Shown piece by piece: positions 45,135 to 57,460 of a DNA stretch of 64,000 nt (positions are counted from its first letter, which is position 1; every line of letters starts with the position of its first letter). Below the pieces are notes generated by a model. It was not told the origin of the DNA and made no database searches. It saw only the letters and a program-made list of their open reading frames with translations. Source of the DNA: Aldrovandia affinis (Eukaryota; Chordata; Actinopteri; Notacanthiformes; Halosauridae); the NCBI GenBank assembly GCA_029706075.1, contig JAINUG010000209.1, forward strand, positions 372,001-436,000. The letters run 5' to 3'. The translations under genes and the position numbers were made by a program.

Positions 45135-48100
45135 ATGGCAGCAGCTTTGTCTCGAGCACTCAAATTGCCTGGTAAGACACAGAAAGCGCTCAATCATAGA
45201 CATATTGCTGGTGTTTCTAACAAGCTAGCTTCCAGTATATTTGCAGTGTGGTAGGCTTGCAATAATAATACCAGCTAACTGTCGTGCTTGTTTTGATGCA
45301 GTACCTCTACCTAGCCAGCACGGCCATTCATTTTAGATACTATCCAGGTCTTCTAGCTGGCAAACAAGCCTGTATCTAGTTATATTTGATGCATGTGGAC
45401 ATGCAGCTTGTTAAAATACCAGGTTTAAGCTTTAACGTCTCCATTTATATGTTGTCATGTAGATTTTAGCCGAGTCTCGTTAACATACAGATATACGCGC
45501 TACAGCCACCTTCTACCGGTGACGTACAAGCTAACGTTAGCTCCAAGTCCATCATTTGTATCTGTTTTAATAGCTAGCCACATTAAATACTATTCTTAAA
45601 TAGTATTCCAATTAAAACCTCATATTCGTCCTAAAACCTATTTAGTGTGCTTGCTCTATGATCGTATTTGCAACTATCCTCATTCAAAGATTAAAATACC
45701 TTTAGTTTTGGCATACTAGCGATGTTAACTATGCGACATTTTACAGCTAGATTGCTACTACTGTAAAGTATATTCCATTTTTACGTTTATGGGCATGATT
45801 TGCTTACCTTGATCTTCCCTTCCAGGCAAGAAGAGCTCAGAGCTGGGAGAGTATGACCCCCTCACACAGGCAGATAGCGAGGACGAGAGTGAAGAAGATG
45901 ACCTCGTCCTCAATTACCCTCGCAATGGGCTGGGCAGGGGCAACTGCATGGGAGCAGGGGCAACAGAACTGCGGGGCGGTAGGGCAGGGAGGCTAGTGGA
46001 AGATGAAGATGAGGTGGAGGAAGATGAGGAGGAATGGAGGGAGCGACTGCCAAGTAAAAACAGACAGGAGAGAGAGGAGCTGAAGACCAGGCAGTACTGG
46101 AGTCAGATGGAGGGCAGCAGAGATGTAGATAGTGAGGGTGGAGGGGGTCCAGGATCCACAGGGAGCATGGGGATGGGTCTTGGGTCTGGTTCAGACCTGG
46201 AGGAGAAGGCAGCCAGAATGAGAGGGGCAATCCGGACCGCCTTTTTCCTGGTGCCACTGTGCTCTGCTGTGGTACTGGTGCTACTCTGTGCATTTCTATT
46301 GCCCTGCAAGCAGGGGGAGGTTGACATGAGGACACAGTGGGAGAGAGAGATGGGTGAGGTAGGAGGTAAGTGATAGATATGTACTGCTTAATGCAGTTTA
46401 AATGGACTGTAGGCTGGATGCAGCAACATTAATCAGGAAAGACAATGGAAAAGGAAATGGGATTAATTGAGATTCACAAGAAGAATTTACTATTTTACTA
46501 ACACTGTTAAGAATAGGGCTGCATACTTATTGGCTGATTAAACCTTACAGGCAATTCGGAGTTGACAATTGCGACGGTAAACTGTAGGGCTGGGTAAAAA
46601 TATTTGATACACCAATACGTATTGATTAAATGTTTTTAGTTTTTAGATTGAATAGCATTGTTTTGTATAATTTTGATGCAGAATTCAGTTCCCTGACATG
46701 CCATTTGTAATGTATTTAGTATTTAAATACATTTAAATTGTAATGACGAGTAGAAGGGCACGGCCAGAACATGAAAACAAGATGTTAGTGCTGGCTGCCA
46801 GAGAGCTGCAGCTCAGCCTTGGAACCTGGCTAGGTTGTTGAGGCAAAGAGCGATACATAAACAAACATAGAGGCAAGCATGGAAACAGTTGCTTCATGGT
46901 GAACTAGCTACCACTGCTCACTACAATTGCTACAATGTCCTTTACAATGGCATTGACACAACTTGTGATGCAGAGTGGAGGCTTTGTTTTAAATCAGGTC
47001 TTACCTTGTAGTCACTACAGTCACAAAGTTTTGCTGCCATCGGTGGTAGGCTTTTTTGCAGGCTAATTAGTTTTGAGACATTTTTAATAAAAATGTAAAA
47101 AAACAACAGTTCAATCAATGGTTGCTTCTTGATAGCTAGCTAACTCGCTTGCTTGCATTGCTAGCTACATTGGTAGAGATTTGGTCGATTAAATTTGACC
47201 TCCCTTCAGCACTTCCCACAATTTCAATTATGACACAGACACACACTTATCTTTGTCTTTATTGTAAATATAATATGTACTTGTACTGTATAATCAAATT
47301 GTTCATGACAGTGGATGCTGCAGCACCCCCACTTCCCGCACGTGTGCCTGCTAGTCTCAAAGCAGATGTTTGGGCACATTTTGGGTTCAAAACCAAAGCG
47401 GATCAAAATAATGCCATATGTAAGCTTTGCCATTTGGTATTGAAATACTTTGGTAACACTACAAACTCACGCCCTCACCTGACTAGGAATCATGCAGATG
47501 TTTTCCGACAGCCAGCAGCTAAATTTGTGAATCCCAAACAGCCAAAACTGGACAAGGCCTTCATCTACAGTGTCTGTGGCAGTTTTCATCTGTAAGGCCA
47601 TACGCCCTTGTAGTGTTGTGGAAAACAAAAAGCTTTTCGGAACATGGTACATGACTGAAATAGTAGTGCCAAAGCTATATGTGGACACACTGTTTCATTT
47701 GCACTATTTTCAAAAGCATATAGAGAGACTGTCGCATTTTATAATTCAACACACAAAATAACTGAACCAGTAGTGCATTGTGTTTACAGTTTCCTGATAA
47801 AGTACAAAGTGTATGTGTTAACATTTATTCCAATGCACTACAGCACACAAGTGTGTATTGTTCACATTGTTTAACTTAAAGATTGGAATGTTAAAATCAC
47901 TTTTTGGCTCAATTGGCAATTTGTCCCTTAAGCCATATCATGCACATGATCATAATTTCAATACGCAGAAGATGCACTGTATAATGTGTATTCATTATTT
48001 GTGAATGTCAGTAATATAATGTATATAATATTGATATATCAATATTATGTGAAGTATCGAAATTGAATTGTATCGTGTGGTTCTTGCCAATACCCAGCCC

Positions 48101-51100
48101 TAGTAAACTAACTAAATTAACAGAATTTTTATCTGTCAATTACAAATATTAATTAACCACAATAATGTTGTGACTCATAGAATGAACATGCAACACCCAC
48201 TTTCTAAATTAAATTGACAGGTAACAGTTAAAAATGATTGTAGTCTTCATTCTGATGTCTTTCCAGGAGACGACTTGCATTCTCTGGCACTGTGGGATGT
48301 AGACAATGACACCATTGAGGATGTACTTGTTGGAGTCACCCAGCAGACAAATGTGAGCCAACTTACAGGTTCTCTGGTCTACAGCAAAGGTATGCAAAAA
48401 TGGCATGATGGCACCAAACACTTACAGAGCTTGCACAGAATTTAGCATTTTACTGAAGCAATTTGGGCTATGTTACCTTGCTCAATGGCATAGCCCTACC
48501 TGAGAACCGTGGGTAACCATTAGGATAAAAGCCTAGCACCTTAAACACTGCATTACAGTTACTACCCCTGTAATTATTCACATTCACTTGTGCAACATTA
48601 GTGTGCTATAATAAGCAGTATGTGAGGTACTATAGTTAAAGCCCTTCTGTTTCATGCAGTCCAATTTTGAAGTCTGAAATTCAGTTGAAATCCACTATGT
48701 GCCTGTAGCCACCCTAGATGAATGCATAACAGGGTAATTGGCTGTGATAAAGCCATGATTAATTAAATTAAGAGAGACCAATCATAATGAGTGTAAGGAG
48801 AGGGAAAGTATTTCACAATGTAAATTGACCTCATTGGGGATTGTTAATGCTGGAATCCACTCCTAGAATGCTCTTACGATCTCATTCAATTGTCCTTATG
48901 GAGGGCGCAAGGGGGAGCATCCGATGTCTTCCAGATGGGGTAAACCAGTAAAACCAGTGTAGTGGTTTTGTTTAACAAACGATCCTAGGGAATTCTGTAG
49001 TGTTGGGCGATATGGCAGAAAAAGAATATCTAGATATTTTTCGACATTTGGACAATGCACAATGTATATCGCAATATATGTCTGATGGACTATTCATACT
49101 GAAGTGGATGATTTTGTCTAAAGTGGCTGAAGAGGATAGTGGTGCTACTAGATTCTGTTGCAATTGTCTTCTGACCTAGTTTGTAGTTAAATGTGATTTG
49201 TTGAATATCAGATCTCCTAAAACCAAACCATTTCCATATAACCGACTGGGTTAGATCATTTTCATATTCTTGAGAACTCGTTGGCTCACTGCTTTCTGCG
49301 TCTATTTTGGGTGCACTAAATGGGGTTGCAGTCGAAATCCAAATTAGTATGGTCATTGGAGAGTATATCCTGTAACAGAGGGTATATTGGTCAATTGTAT
49401 GCGCAGAATTTTCAGTTTTCAATGGTTTTACAAGAGGCGTCAGTAAATAAGTAATCTACATATCTGGATATTGGCGATATGCCACGGAGGATGTTGTGCA
49501 TAAAAATGACCTTGAATATAAATTGCAAAAAGTTGATATATCGCCCAGCACTAATTCTATCTCCCTTGTACATGAGTTTGGTGTAATCCAACAAATAGTC
49601 GGCAGTGTAGTGTAGTGGTCAGGGAACTGGACTTGTAACCCAGAGGTTGCTGGTTCGATTCCCAGGTTGGGGCACTGCTGTTGTATCCTTGAGCAAGGTA
49701 CTTGACCTGAATTGCTTCAGTAAAAAATATCCAGCTGTATAAACGGATTGTATGTAAAGAACTGTAAACTGTAAGTCGCTCTGGATAAGGATAAATGCCT
49801 AAAATGTAAATGTAATGTAAAATGTAAGACCTTTAACTTGCATTGTACTGTATAATTCTGAGAGTAGAAGGGGTATTTTCAGCAAATAATCATATTTATT
49901 AATTACTTGTTATTTCCTCTGTAGATTGTAATGTAGCACTGTCGGTCGGTCTGTGCATATATGGCTGTTACGGTCCTTCCCCCAGAGCACATGGTCGCAG
50001 AGTACAGTGTCGTGGCGATCTCTGCAGTCAGCGGGGCGGAGCTGTGGAAGACGGGCCTGAAAGAGTCGGTGAAGTCCATACAGTGCGGGCTGCAGCCTCA
50101 AGCTCGCCCTGCAGCGGCTGGGCTCAGGACTTTCCTGCAGGGCTCCCTAGGTCTGGCGGGGGAACCTGCGGCAAAGAGCGGCGGCCCCGTGTGCCTCTTC
50201 ATTGGATCGTCCCACCTCACTGCTGTCAATGGTGCCACCGGTTAGAATGAGTTCTGTGCTGTTCCCTGACTCTGTCCTCTTCTGTGGTAATCTCTCCTCA
50301 TTGGGGATAAAATACTGCGTTTTAGTTTATCCCTCCTTTCCCTTTGACCTGTCGCTGTCTTGGCTCTTTATGTACAAGAGCATGACTGTGTGAAAGAGAC
50401 CGTGTTCTCAGTCGAGCTCTTGTTTGTTCAAATCTTGTTCATCAGCAAGCTGTTGCTATAGCTAGTAGTTATAATAATATATAGTATAATCCCTCTTGGG
50501 ACACTGGGGACATCTAAATTCAAGAAACTCCACTGTAATATCAGTTGCAGATGGTTTGCTGTGGTGAGCACTCTGTTTTCATCTGTCAGTCTATCATCTC
50601 AGTGCAGGGGAGGAATATAGCATCATTTTCTTTCTGTGCCTGTGTGACAGGTGTCTTGTATTATGTCCTTCATTTTGTCATTTTTTACCGTTCAGACAGC
50701 AGCAACAATTTAATACTGTGTTTTAGTACTTGGCTGTCAGTCACAGATTGCAATTTGGAATGTTCACCCTCAGGAAAGGAGCTGTGGTCAGCGTCACCAG
50801 GAAAGATTGTGTCCCAGGCAGTATCACTACCTGATCTCAATGGGGACTCAGTTCCTGACTTCCTGATTGCCACTTTACCTGTTGACCAGGTATGATCTGT
50901 ATCCTATGAGCTGCATGTGAACAGGGTATTAATTTGCACGGACAAGGCAAGTGCAGTCAGTGTGCACACATTGTTAACTCTTAACTTCTTTCTCTTCCAG
51001 GTTTCTTTCTCTTCCTTTGGTCTTTCTCTGCTGCTGCTCTCAGGAGTGTCTGGCACTCAAATCGGACACTCTGTAACCTTTAATCTCACAGCACGGGGCA

Positions 51101-53481
51101 AGCTGATTGGGCCCGAGTTGCATGTCACTGGCCTGGGGGCATACTACATTCTGTTTGGACTAGGTGAGGCAGCTCCACATATTTATAGATGAAGATCCTT
51201 TTGGGTACCTTAAGCTTTTCATGCCAGAATGGAATGCTGGACCCACCAAACTTGCCAAGGCTATAGTAATCCATTTTGAAAAGCAGCATTAGACACCATT
51301 CAATTAATAAATTTGTCCTTTTCTCTCATGTTACATTATTGAAGTCAACAAAACAAATGGGTTTAATTAAGCTGCTATTTTATTTAAAACCAGGTCATGT
51401 TTTTGAAATGCCAATTTCTCCTCAGGCACTGTGGAGGCAGCATCTCTTAAAGACATTTATATTCAGGCGATTGGCAGGGCACCCATGTTACCCACCCTAA
51501 AATTAAAGGACCCCAGTTGGGAAAAGCTGAGAACAAACTCCTCCTCTCTCATACACATTTCCAGGTAGAGTGCATGGCTGCCCCTATTTTGTCAGTGTTT
51601 TACTTCAGTTCCTTTATATGTTTTATGGATAGATGCTTTAGTAAGTTTTTTTGTAGGTTTCCATCTCGGATAAGTTAGACAGTGCTTGCCACTAAATCTG
51701 TGGTGACAAATCCACATATTGTTTAAATAGTTTGTATAACTTCCCTTCAATACTACAATAATACAAATCTACATTGGATATGATGGGCATGTATTTATGA
51801 TTTACATAGCTAACAGTTGTTGTTTCTCCCCCTTTCCCTCCTTTTCCACGCTTTCAGTGGCAGTGAACAAGTGGAGTTCTTACTCCCTCTTGTGGCTGGA
51901 GTGCTTAACAACCACAACAACTTTGACTCCGTTTCCAACCTGAACTCTAGCCGCAGTGACTGGGTGCTTGTGTGCGGGTCTAGTAAGCTGTTGGTGCTGA
52001 GAGAGAGCGATGCACACATTGAGTGGACTGTGAACTCTGGTGACATACATAGGTGAGAGCGAGAGAGAGGACAGAACGAATGTTAGTGAAAGGGAACATT
52101 ACTAAAAGGTAAAGAATAGTTTCCAAGTGCTGAAAGGGAAAAGACTGACAGTACTGTGAATCTGATGAAGAGTGTTTCTGAAGTAATTGGCAAGAATGAA
52201 AATGATTGGTGTTTTCCTGTCTCTCTGTACTGCTCTCCTTCAGTCGTCCTGCTCCAGGACACTTCAATGAAGATGGGATTCCTGACCTTCTTATCCAGCA
52301 GTCCATCTTTCCTGGAGTAAGAAAGGTAAATATTATATATTCTGTACAGCAACTTTTAATACATCTTGTGCACTTGAGTGTACTGTTGTATGTGTAGTAT
52401 CCTTGCCAAACAATGTTTTTTTGGCACAATTGTCACAGTGTGAACTCTCAAGGAGCCATATCCCTGCCTACTGTTTCATCCTCTTCAGGTCCAGCTGATT
52501 GATGGTGCAAGTGGGAAAGGTCTGTGGGAGGCTGAGTTTGTGTGTCCACAGCTGGAATTAGAGGGCTCTACCATCATGACTGCTTCTGGGCTCTCTGTTT
52601 TCCTCTTCTGGGCTGGTGAGCTGCAAGGCCTCAGGAACCTCACCAAAACTGCTGTGAGTGGACTCTGCATCCCTATAATTTAATTTAATTTAATTTACTC
52701 CACTTTATTGATAAGCATTTTTGAAGCTGTAGACATGTGATGTCTAACTGAAGTTTCATTGTGATTGGCTTTGATTCATTTGATAAAATAACAGTGAAGG
52801 CAAATTGTGCCTTCAGTATTTTCTGATGAAATTGTAATGGCCCTTTACATTCAGAGGATGAAATGATGTATGGTTTGTTTATCAGGAATTTAATGAATTC
52901 TTTGATCTGTTTGCCCATCTGAAGGCTTCTCAAGGTGTGGCTCCAACTAACCCAGTCATCCGCAGGCTGTACTTGCTGCACCCTGCCTATCCCACAATCC
53001 TCCTGGAGCTTGCAACCACCATAGATAAGGTGCTCACTGCTGCAGGTTAGTGAATGTGTGTGCGTCCATGTTTAATTGATCTGTGAATTTTGCTGAATGT
53101 TTTTCTCTTGCGTATATCTTACTGACTGTATTACGTCTTGCATGGGACATGTATGTCCTTACGATACAGTATAAATATTCTCTGGGGTATAGAGAATACT
53201 AACATCTTTCTCTCTGCCCTCCAGTTAGTTACCAGGAACAGCAGAAAGATGCGTCCTACATCACTGTCTCAGCTCGGCCTATTTCCAAGCCAGGGGCTCA
53301 GGTGGTCAAAAGCCTGAGCTTGAGGGCCTCCATTGCAGGGGGGAAAATCCTGAGGCTAGGCGAGACTAGAAGAGCTGGAGCATCAGTCAAACCTGGAGCT
53401 TTTGAGATTAACAAGTTCTTCAGACATCTCTCCTTCAGACAACATCAGGTAAAAAGAAAGTGTGCAATACACCTAGGCTAG
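45135..53481 (+). CDS. fam234b: fam234b (KIAA1467-like), single-pass membrane protein, 12 coding exons
   Basis: FAM234B is a poorly characterised type II membrane protein with integrin-alpha FG-GAP-like repeats (family knowledge). Exons: 45135-45171, 45826-46365, 48267-48389, 49986-50240, 50774-50889, 51001-51163, 51426-51564, 51858-52052, 52244-52325, 52489-52653, 52925-53045 and 53225-53448 (then possibly to 53481). All phases agree; total 2160 nt. The N terminus joins across intron 1 as [12 protein letters not shown] and [14 protein letters not shown], the FAM234B signature. An acidic stretch follows, then a membrane segment near residues 147-172 ([20 protein letters not shown]). The extracellular part has FG-GAP-type [23 protein letters not shown] and [27 protein letters not shown] matches human LYLLHPAFPSILLDLA. 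The end is uncertain: reading past the last donor gives a stop at 53481. Confidence 0.9.
46585..48102 (+). mobile_element. hAT element with BED-finger fragment (fam234b intron 2)
   Basis: Ends TAGGGCTGGGTA / TACCCAGCCCTA are inverted repeats. Flanking 8-bp duplication GTAAACTG / GTAAACTA matches at 7 of 8. At 47308-47580 the plus strand encodes a BED zinc finger ([34 protein letters not shown]), as at the N terminus of ZBED-type hAT transposases. The catalytic region is absent. Confidence 0.82.
48999..49552. mobile_element. Non-autonomous hAT element, 554 bp (fam234b intron 3)
   Basis: Ends AGTGTTGGGCGATATGGC and GATATATCGCCCAGCACT are inverted repeats. The 8-bp flanks AATTCTGT and AATTCTAT match at 7 of 8. 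No coding capacity. Confidence 0.78.
49597..49825 (+). repeat. tRNA-derived SINE with L2-like tail (fam234b intron 3)
   Basis: A-box-like TAGTGTAGTGGTCAGG and a near-perfect B box GGTTCGATTCC lie 35-40 bases apart, as in a tRNA-type pol III promoter. The tail TAAGTCGCTCTGGATAAGG is shared with 5052-5223 and 8940-9112. It ends about 160 bases before fam234b exon 4. Confidence 0.9.
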
Positions 53482-55390
53482 CTCTCTTAACTTCTGTTAT
53501 GATATGACAGGTTTGTGGAAATGCTAATTGACTTCAATAAGACTGAGGCTAGCTATGGTAGATACAGCATTACAGGCTAGCAAATGATCAGGATTGGTTT
53601 ATATAATTACTGTGACCTTAGCTATACACTACAATCTCACACTTTTGCAAAAATATGTGCATTTTAAATGTTACAATATAAATATCGCGTTGACTGGTTT
53701 TCAATTTGAAACGTAGCTAGCTAGTTAATGTTAGCTACGTAGGTAACATTAGCATAGTAGCGAATGACAAACACACCTACATCAAACCACCAACGCATGC
53801 CTATGTGTCAATTCAATGCATGCTCTATTGTCAGTGTGAACACCGCCCAACTCCACAGACTGTAGAGGAAGTCAAGGTGGTCTTCTCAATTACTGTAGGT
53901 ATGTTTGCACATATGTGCAGTGAAAATGCAGTCGTACCCTATCGGGTCGGCCTAATTTGGCTCCAACACCACGTGCCATCTTGGTTTAAGCTCTACAGTG
54001 TAAAAGCTGTGTAAAAGCATAAGGGCAAGTGAATGGAAGAAATTCAGTAAAATTACTTTGTCCCCACTGGCCTAGAGGATGTGAATAGACAATTACAGTG
54101 AATGCTATAATAATAATATTGCTGTGTGTTTTGTGTCTAGTGAGTGGAGGCTACTATTTAAGTTCACAAACTGGCTAACGGAACCTGAGGGGAACAACTC
54201 CATGGAAACATCTGGGATGTGGAAACGGCATTAGGTCCCATTTAGCTAAGGAGGCTCATTTTACTGTTTACATTTCCATAATTTTTTTATTTGAATTTTG
54301 TCCACAAAATCGGATTTTAATTGACCTCATAGTAATTTGTTGTGAGAATACTCTGAAGAATATCAGTTGCATTAGAAGAAAATGTCTCTCTAGGTGAGTG
54401 TATTTATTTTTAATAGCTAAAGTGTTTTATTTAGAGCAGGAAATAAACTATTGCACAAACCCTGAATGAAGCATTTTGCAAAACTGCACATTTTAACATA
54501 TAGCAACAAACACACACACACAAACTGCAACCATAAGGTTAACCCCGGACCCCTTTGCAGTAACATTGTGCCTTCCAATCTACCCTCCCTGATATGGCAC
54601 ATTTTCACAGACCTCTAAAAAAATATGATGTTATTGACCCCCCTCAAGAGACATCACCCCAGTTCACCTTGCACTAAAAATGTGCACACAGCATTGTGTG
54701 CTTAACAGTATTTAGTCTACAGTAGTTCTGTGGTGTGTCTCCCCTGTACTTTTCGGTATGGCTGTGTAATTGATTGGGGTATGTAGATATTTGTATTGCT
54801 GTACAGTATTTATTGTTCTGTCTGATTTACTGAAAGGGTATTATTCCCTTGGACTAGCAAATAACAATCGTTTTTGAAACGAGTGTATTACATTGATGGA
54901 GTAGGTATTGAATGTTTATATGTTCTGTAAATATTACTTAAGGTACTTGTAAATAACATTTGCAATAATATGCTGGAATAAACTGAGATGGTATTACAAA
55001 ACAATAAACCATATTTAAGGATGCTACACCTTGCCTGAATACATAATGTGTTTCCCAATGATGTACTTAAAAGATCACTCCTGCCACTTTAAAGATAAGA
55101 AATTGTATTGTCTCAAAGTTCAGATATTCCACACCACAATATTTCCTAATGCCTCAACAGGTAACTCATTTTATTTCATGATTCATAAATCAACAAAAAA
55201 TGTTGTGGAAAAGAAATAATATCACAACCCGATACAAGACACAAAACACTGAAGTAACAGAAAAGCACAGAGCAAGAACCTCACTAGACCAAAACAAACA
55301 AATCAATGGAGATATTTGACCATTATCATACAGGTTATAGTCAACAAAACCATTTTTAAAAAGTTGTATGTTCAGGTAAAATTTTATATG
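53482..55390. other. fam234b downstream region, probable 3' UTR, and gene-free sequence
   Basis: AATAAA-type signals occur at 54443, 54976 and 55002. A TCTAG acceptor-like site at 54136-54140 is followed directly by TGA, which would give an alternative last codon after exon 12. Nothing else is recognised in this stretch. Confidence 0.4.
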
Positions 55391-55665
55391 TAGTATGTGT
55401 ACAACTGGGCTATTTCATTCATCCATACCGTTGCTCATAAGAATTAAAACCGTTATTTAAGGTTCCCCCAAGAGTCCCCAGTGCTTAACAAATCCCGTTT
55501 TCCATTTTCCCACCTTTTTTGGCAATCAATCGTCTTAAATTGAAATGGTGTTTAACATTTAGTCTAAATTGGTTCAGTGAATAGAATACAATTCTGTTTG
55601 TTGTGTATATCTTTCCTATGAGGATTATTGTGTTAATAACTAAATAATGCTGATTACCTTCACCT

Positions 55666-56934
55666 TCACTTATCTGCTTCGTGCCTTGTGGCACATAAGG
55701 CCTCCACAGAGCATCTCCACTTCTCCCGGTCCGCAGCAGCCACTCTAGCTTCGGCCCATGATCTCCATCCCGCTCCATCTCTTTCCTTCTCCACTGTGCG
55801 TCTCCAGGTGGTCTTTGGTCTTCCTCTTTTTCTTTTTCCTTCTGGTGCCCAGGTCATTGCTATGTTGCAATCGTTGTTTTGGTCCTGCCTTAGTATGTGG
55901 CCGATTGTCTTCCATCTCCTTCGCTTCACTTCCTCGCTCAGTGGTCTCATGCTGGCTCTTTCTAGTAGTTCTTCAGTGCTGATGTGGTCTTGCCATTGGA
56001 TTTGCAGGATTCTTCTTAAACACTTGTTTTGAAACACATCGACTGCCTTGTTGTCTCCTTTGTTCATTTTCCATGTTTCACATCCATATACCAGCACTGG
56101 TACTACCAGTGTTTTATACAGCCTGAGCTTTGTTCTTCTTGTGATGCTCTTGGAGTTCCAGGTCTTCTTTAGTCTGACGAATGCACCTCTTGCTTTTGAG
56201 ATTCTGTTCTTCAGGTCTTTCATTCCTCCCCCTTCTTTACTCACTGTAGCTCCCAGGTAAGTGAATTCTTCTACGTCTTCAATATCTTCTCCATTGATCT
56301 TGATCTTATCTTGGTTTCTTGCATTGATTCTCATGGTTTTTGTTTTCTCTGTGTTGATCTTGAGTCCAGTCCGTTTGGCTTCTTTTTCCATCCTTGATGT
56401 TTTTTCTTGCATATGCTGTTTAGTGTGGGAGAATAATGCTACATCATCTGCAAAATCTAGGTCATCAAGCTTTGATGTAAACTTCCACCTGATTCCATTC
56501 TCGCCGTGTTCAACTGTTCTTTTCATTATCCAGTCCATGATGATCAGGAACAAGAATCCTGACATATTGCACCCCTGTTTGACGCCACTTTTGATGTTAA
56601 ACCACTCACATATTTCTCCTTGATCTATAACTGCGCACTGAAAGTCTTCATAGAATGTTCTCACCATTCTGATAATCTTCTCTGGGATTCCGTACTTCTT
56701 CATAATGAGCCATAGACTTTCCTGATGGACAGAGTCGAACGCTTTTTCAAAATCTACAAAGTTCAGATATAGTGTTGCTTGCCATTCGTCAACCTGCTCG
56801 ATGATGTTCCGTAGTATGAACACTTGTTCTGTTGTTCCTCTGCCCCTCCTGTAACCTGCTTGTTCCTTCCTTAACCTGGAGTCAATTCCACCTCTGATCC
56901 GGTCTATGATGATCCTGCCAAGTATCTTACCCAC
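55666..56934 (-). pseudogene. RTE reverse transcriptase and C-terminal domain
   Basis: 422 codons. RT motifs: KEQAGYRRGRGTTEQVFILR, NFVDFEKAFDSVHQESLW, GVKQGCNMSGFLFLIIMDWI, LDFADDVALFS (catalytic ADD), KINTEKTKTM and FTYLGATVSKEGG. The C terminus has RRRWKTIGHILRQDQNND and KRKRGRPKTTWRRTVEKE, typical of RTE. All RT aspartates are intact. The frame starts at a Met because a shift separates it from the preceding region. Confidence 0.9.
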
Positions 56935-56974
56935 AATGGGGAGCAGGGTGATGCCTCTGGAGTTCTTGCATTCT

Positions 56975-57460
56975 TTAAGATTTCCTTTCTTGCCTAGTTT
57001 TATGATGAGCCCTCTCTTCCAGTTCTTTGGGATCCATATTTCTTCCGTTTCTCCATATTTTCTCCAGCAGCTGGTGTATCTTCATTGTTGAGAAATCTTT
57101 GTCGGCTTTTAGTATCTCTGCAGTAATGGAGTCTATTCCTGGTGCTTTTCCATTCTGTAGTCCTTTTATCACTTCTTTTACTTCTCCTAGTGTTGGTTCG
57201 TGTACAGCGATCTCTTCAATCATGTCACTGAGTTCACATTCTTCCTCCTCGGTTATTGGATGTTCCGGTTCTTCTCTGTTAAGTACTTCTTTGAAATGCT
57301 CTGTCCACCTTGCCTGTACTTCCTCTTTTCCACTGATCAGGATACCTTTCTTGTCAAGGACTGCTGTGCTTTGCCTGGGTCTCTCGTTGCAGAGTGTCTT
57401 TGTGAGTGCGTATAGTGTCCTCGTGTTGTTTTCTTGCGGCGTCTTCTGCCCTGTTTGCAA
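56975..57460 (-). pseudogene. RTE linker and first RT motif region
   Basis: Continues the same product in another frame: ALTKTLCNERPRQSTAVLDK, ARWTEHFKEVLNREEPEHP and LQNGKAPGIDSITAEILKAD, the region directly before the RT fingers. Overlaps the endonuclease frame end, marking one frameshift near 57400. Confidence 0.82.

Noticed and set aside
49961-49985. Start codon at 49961 as an alternative start for the fam234b exon 4 frame
   Set aside because: It lies in the polypyrimidine tract. The acceptor at 49985 gives the phase required by exon 3.
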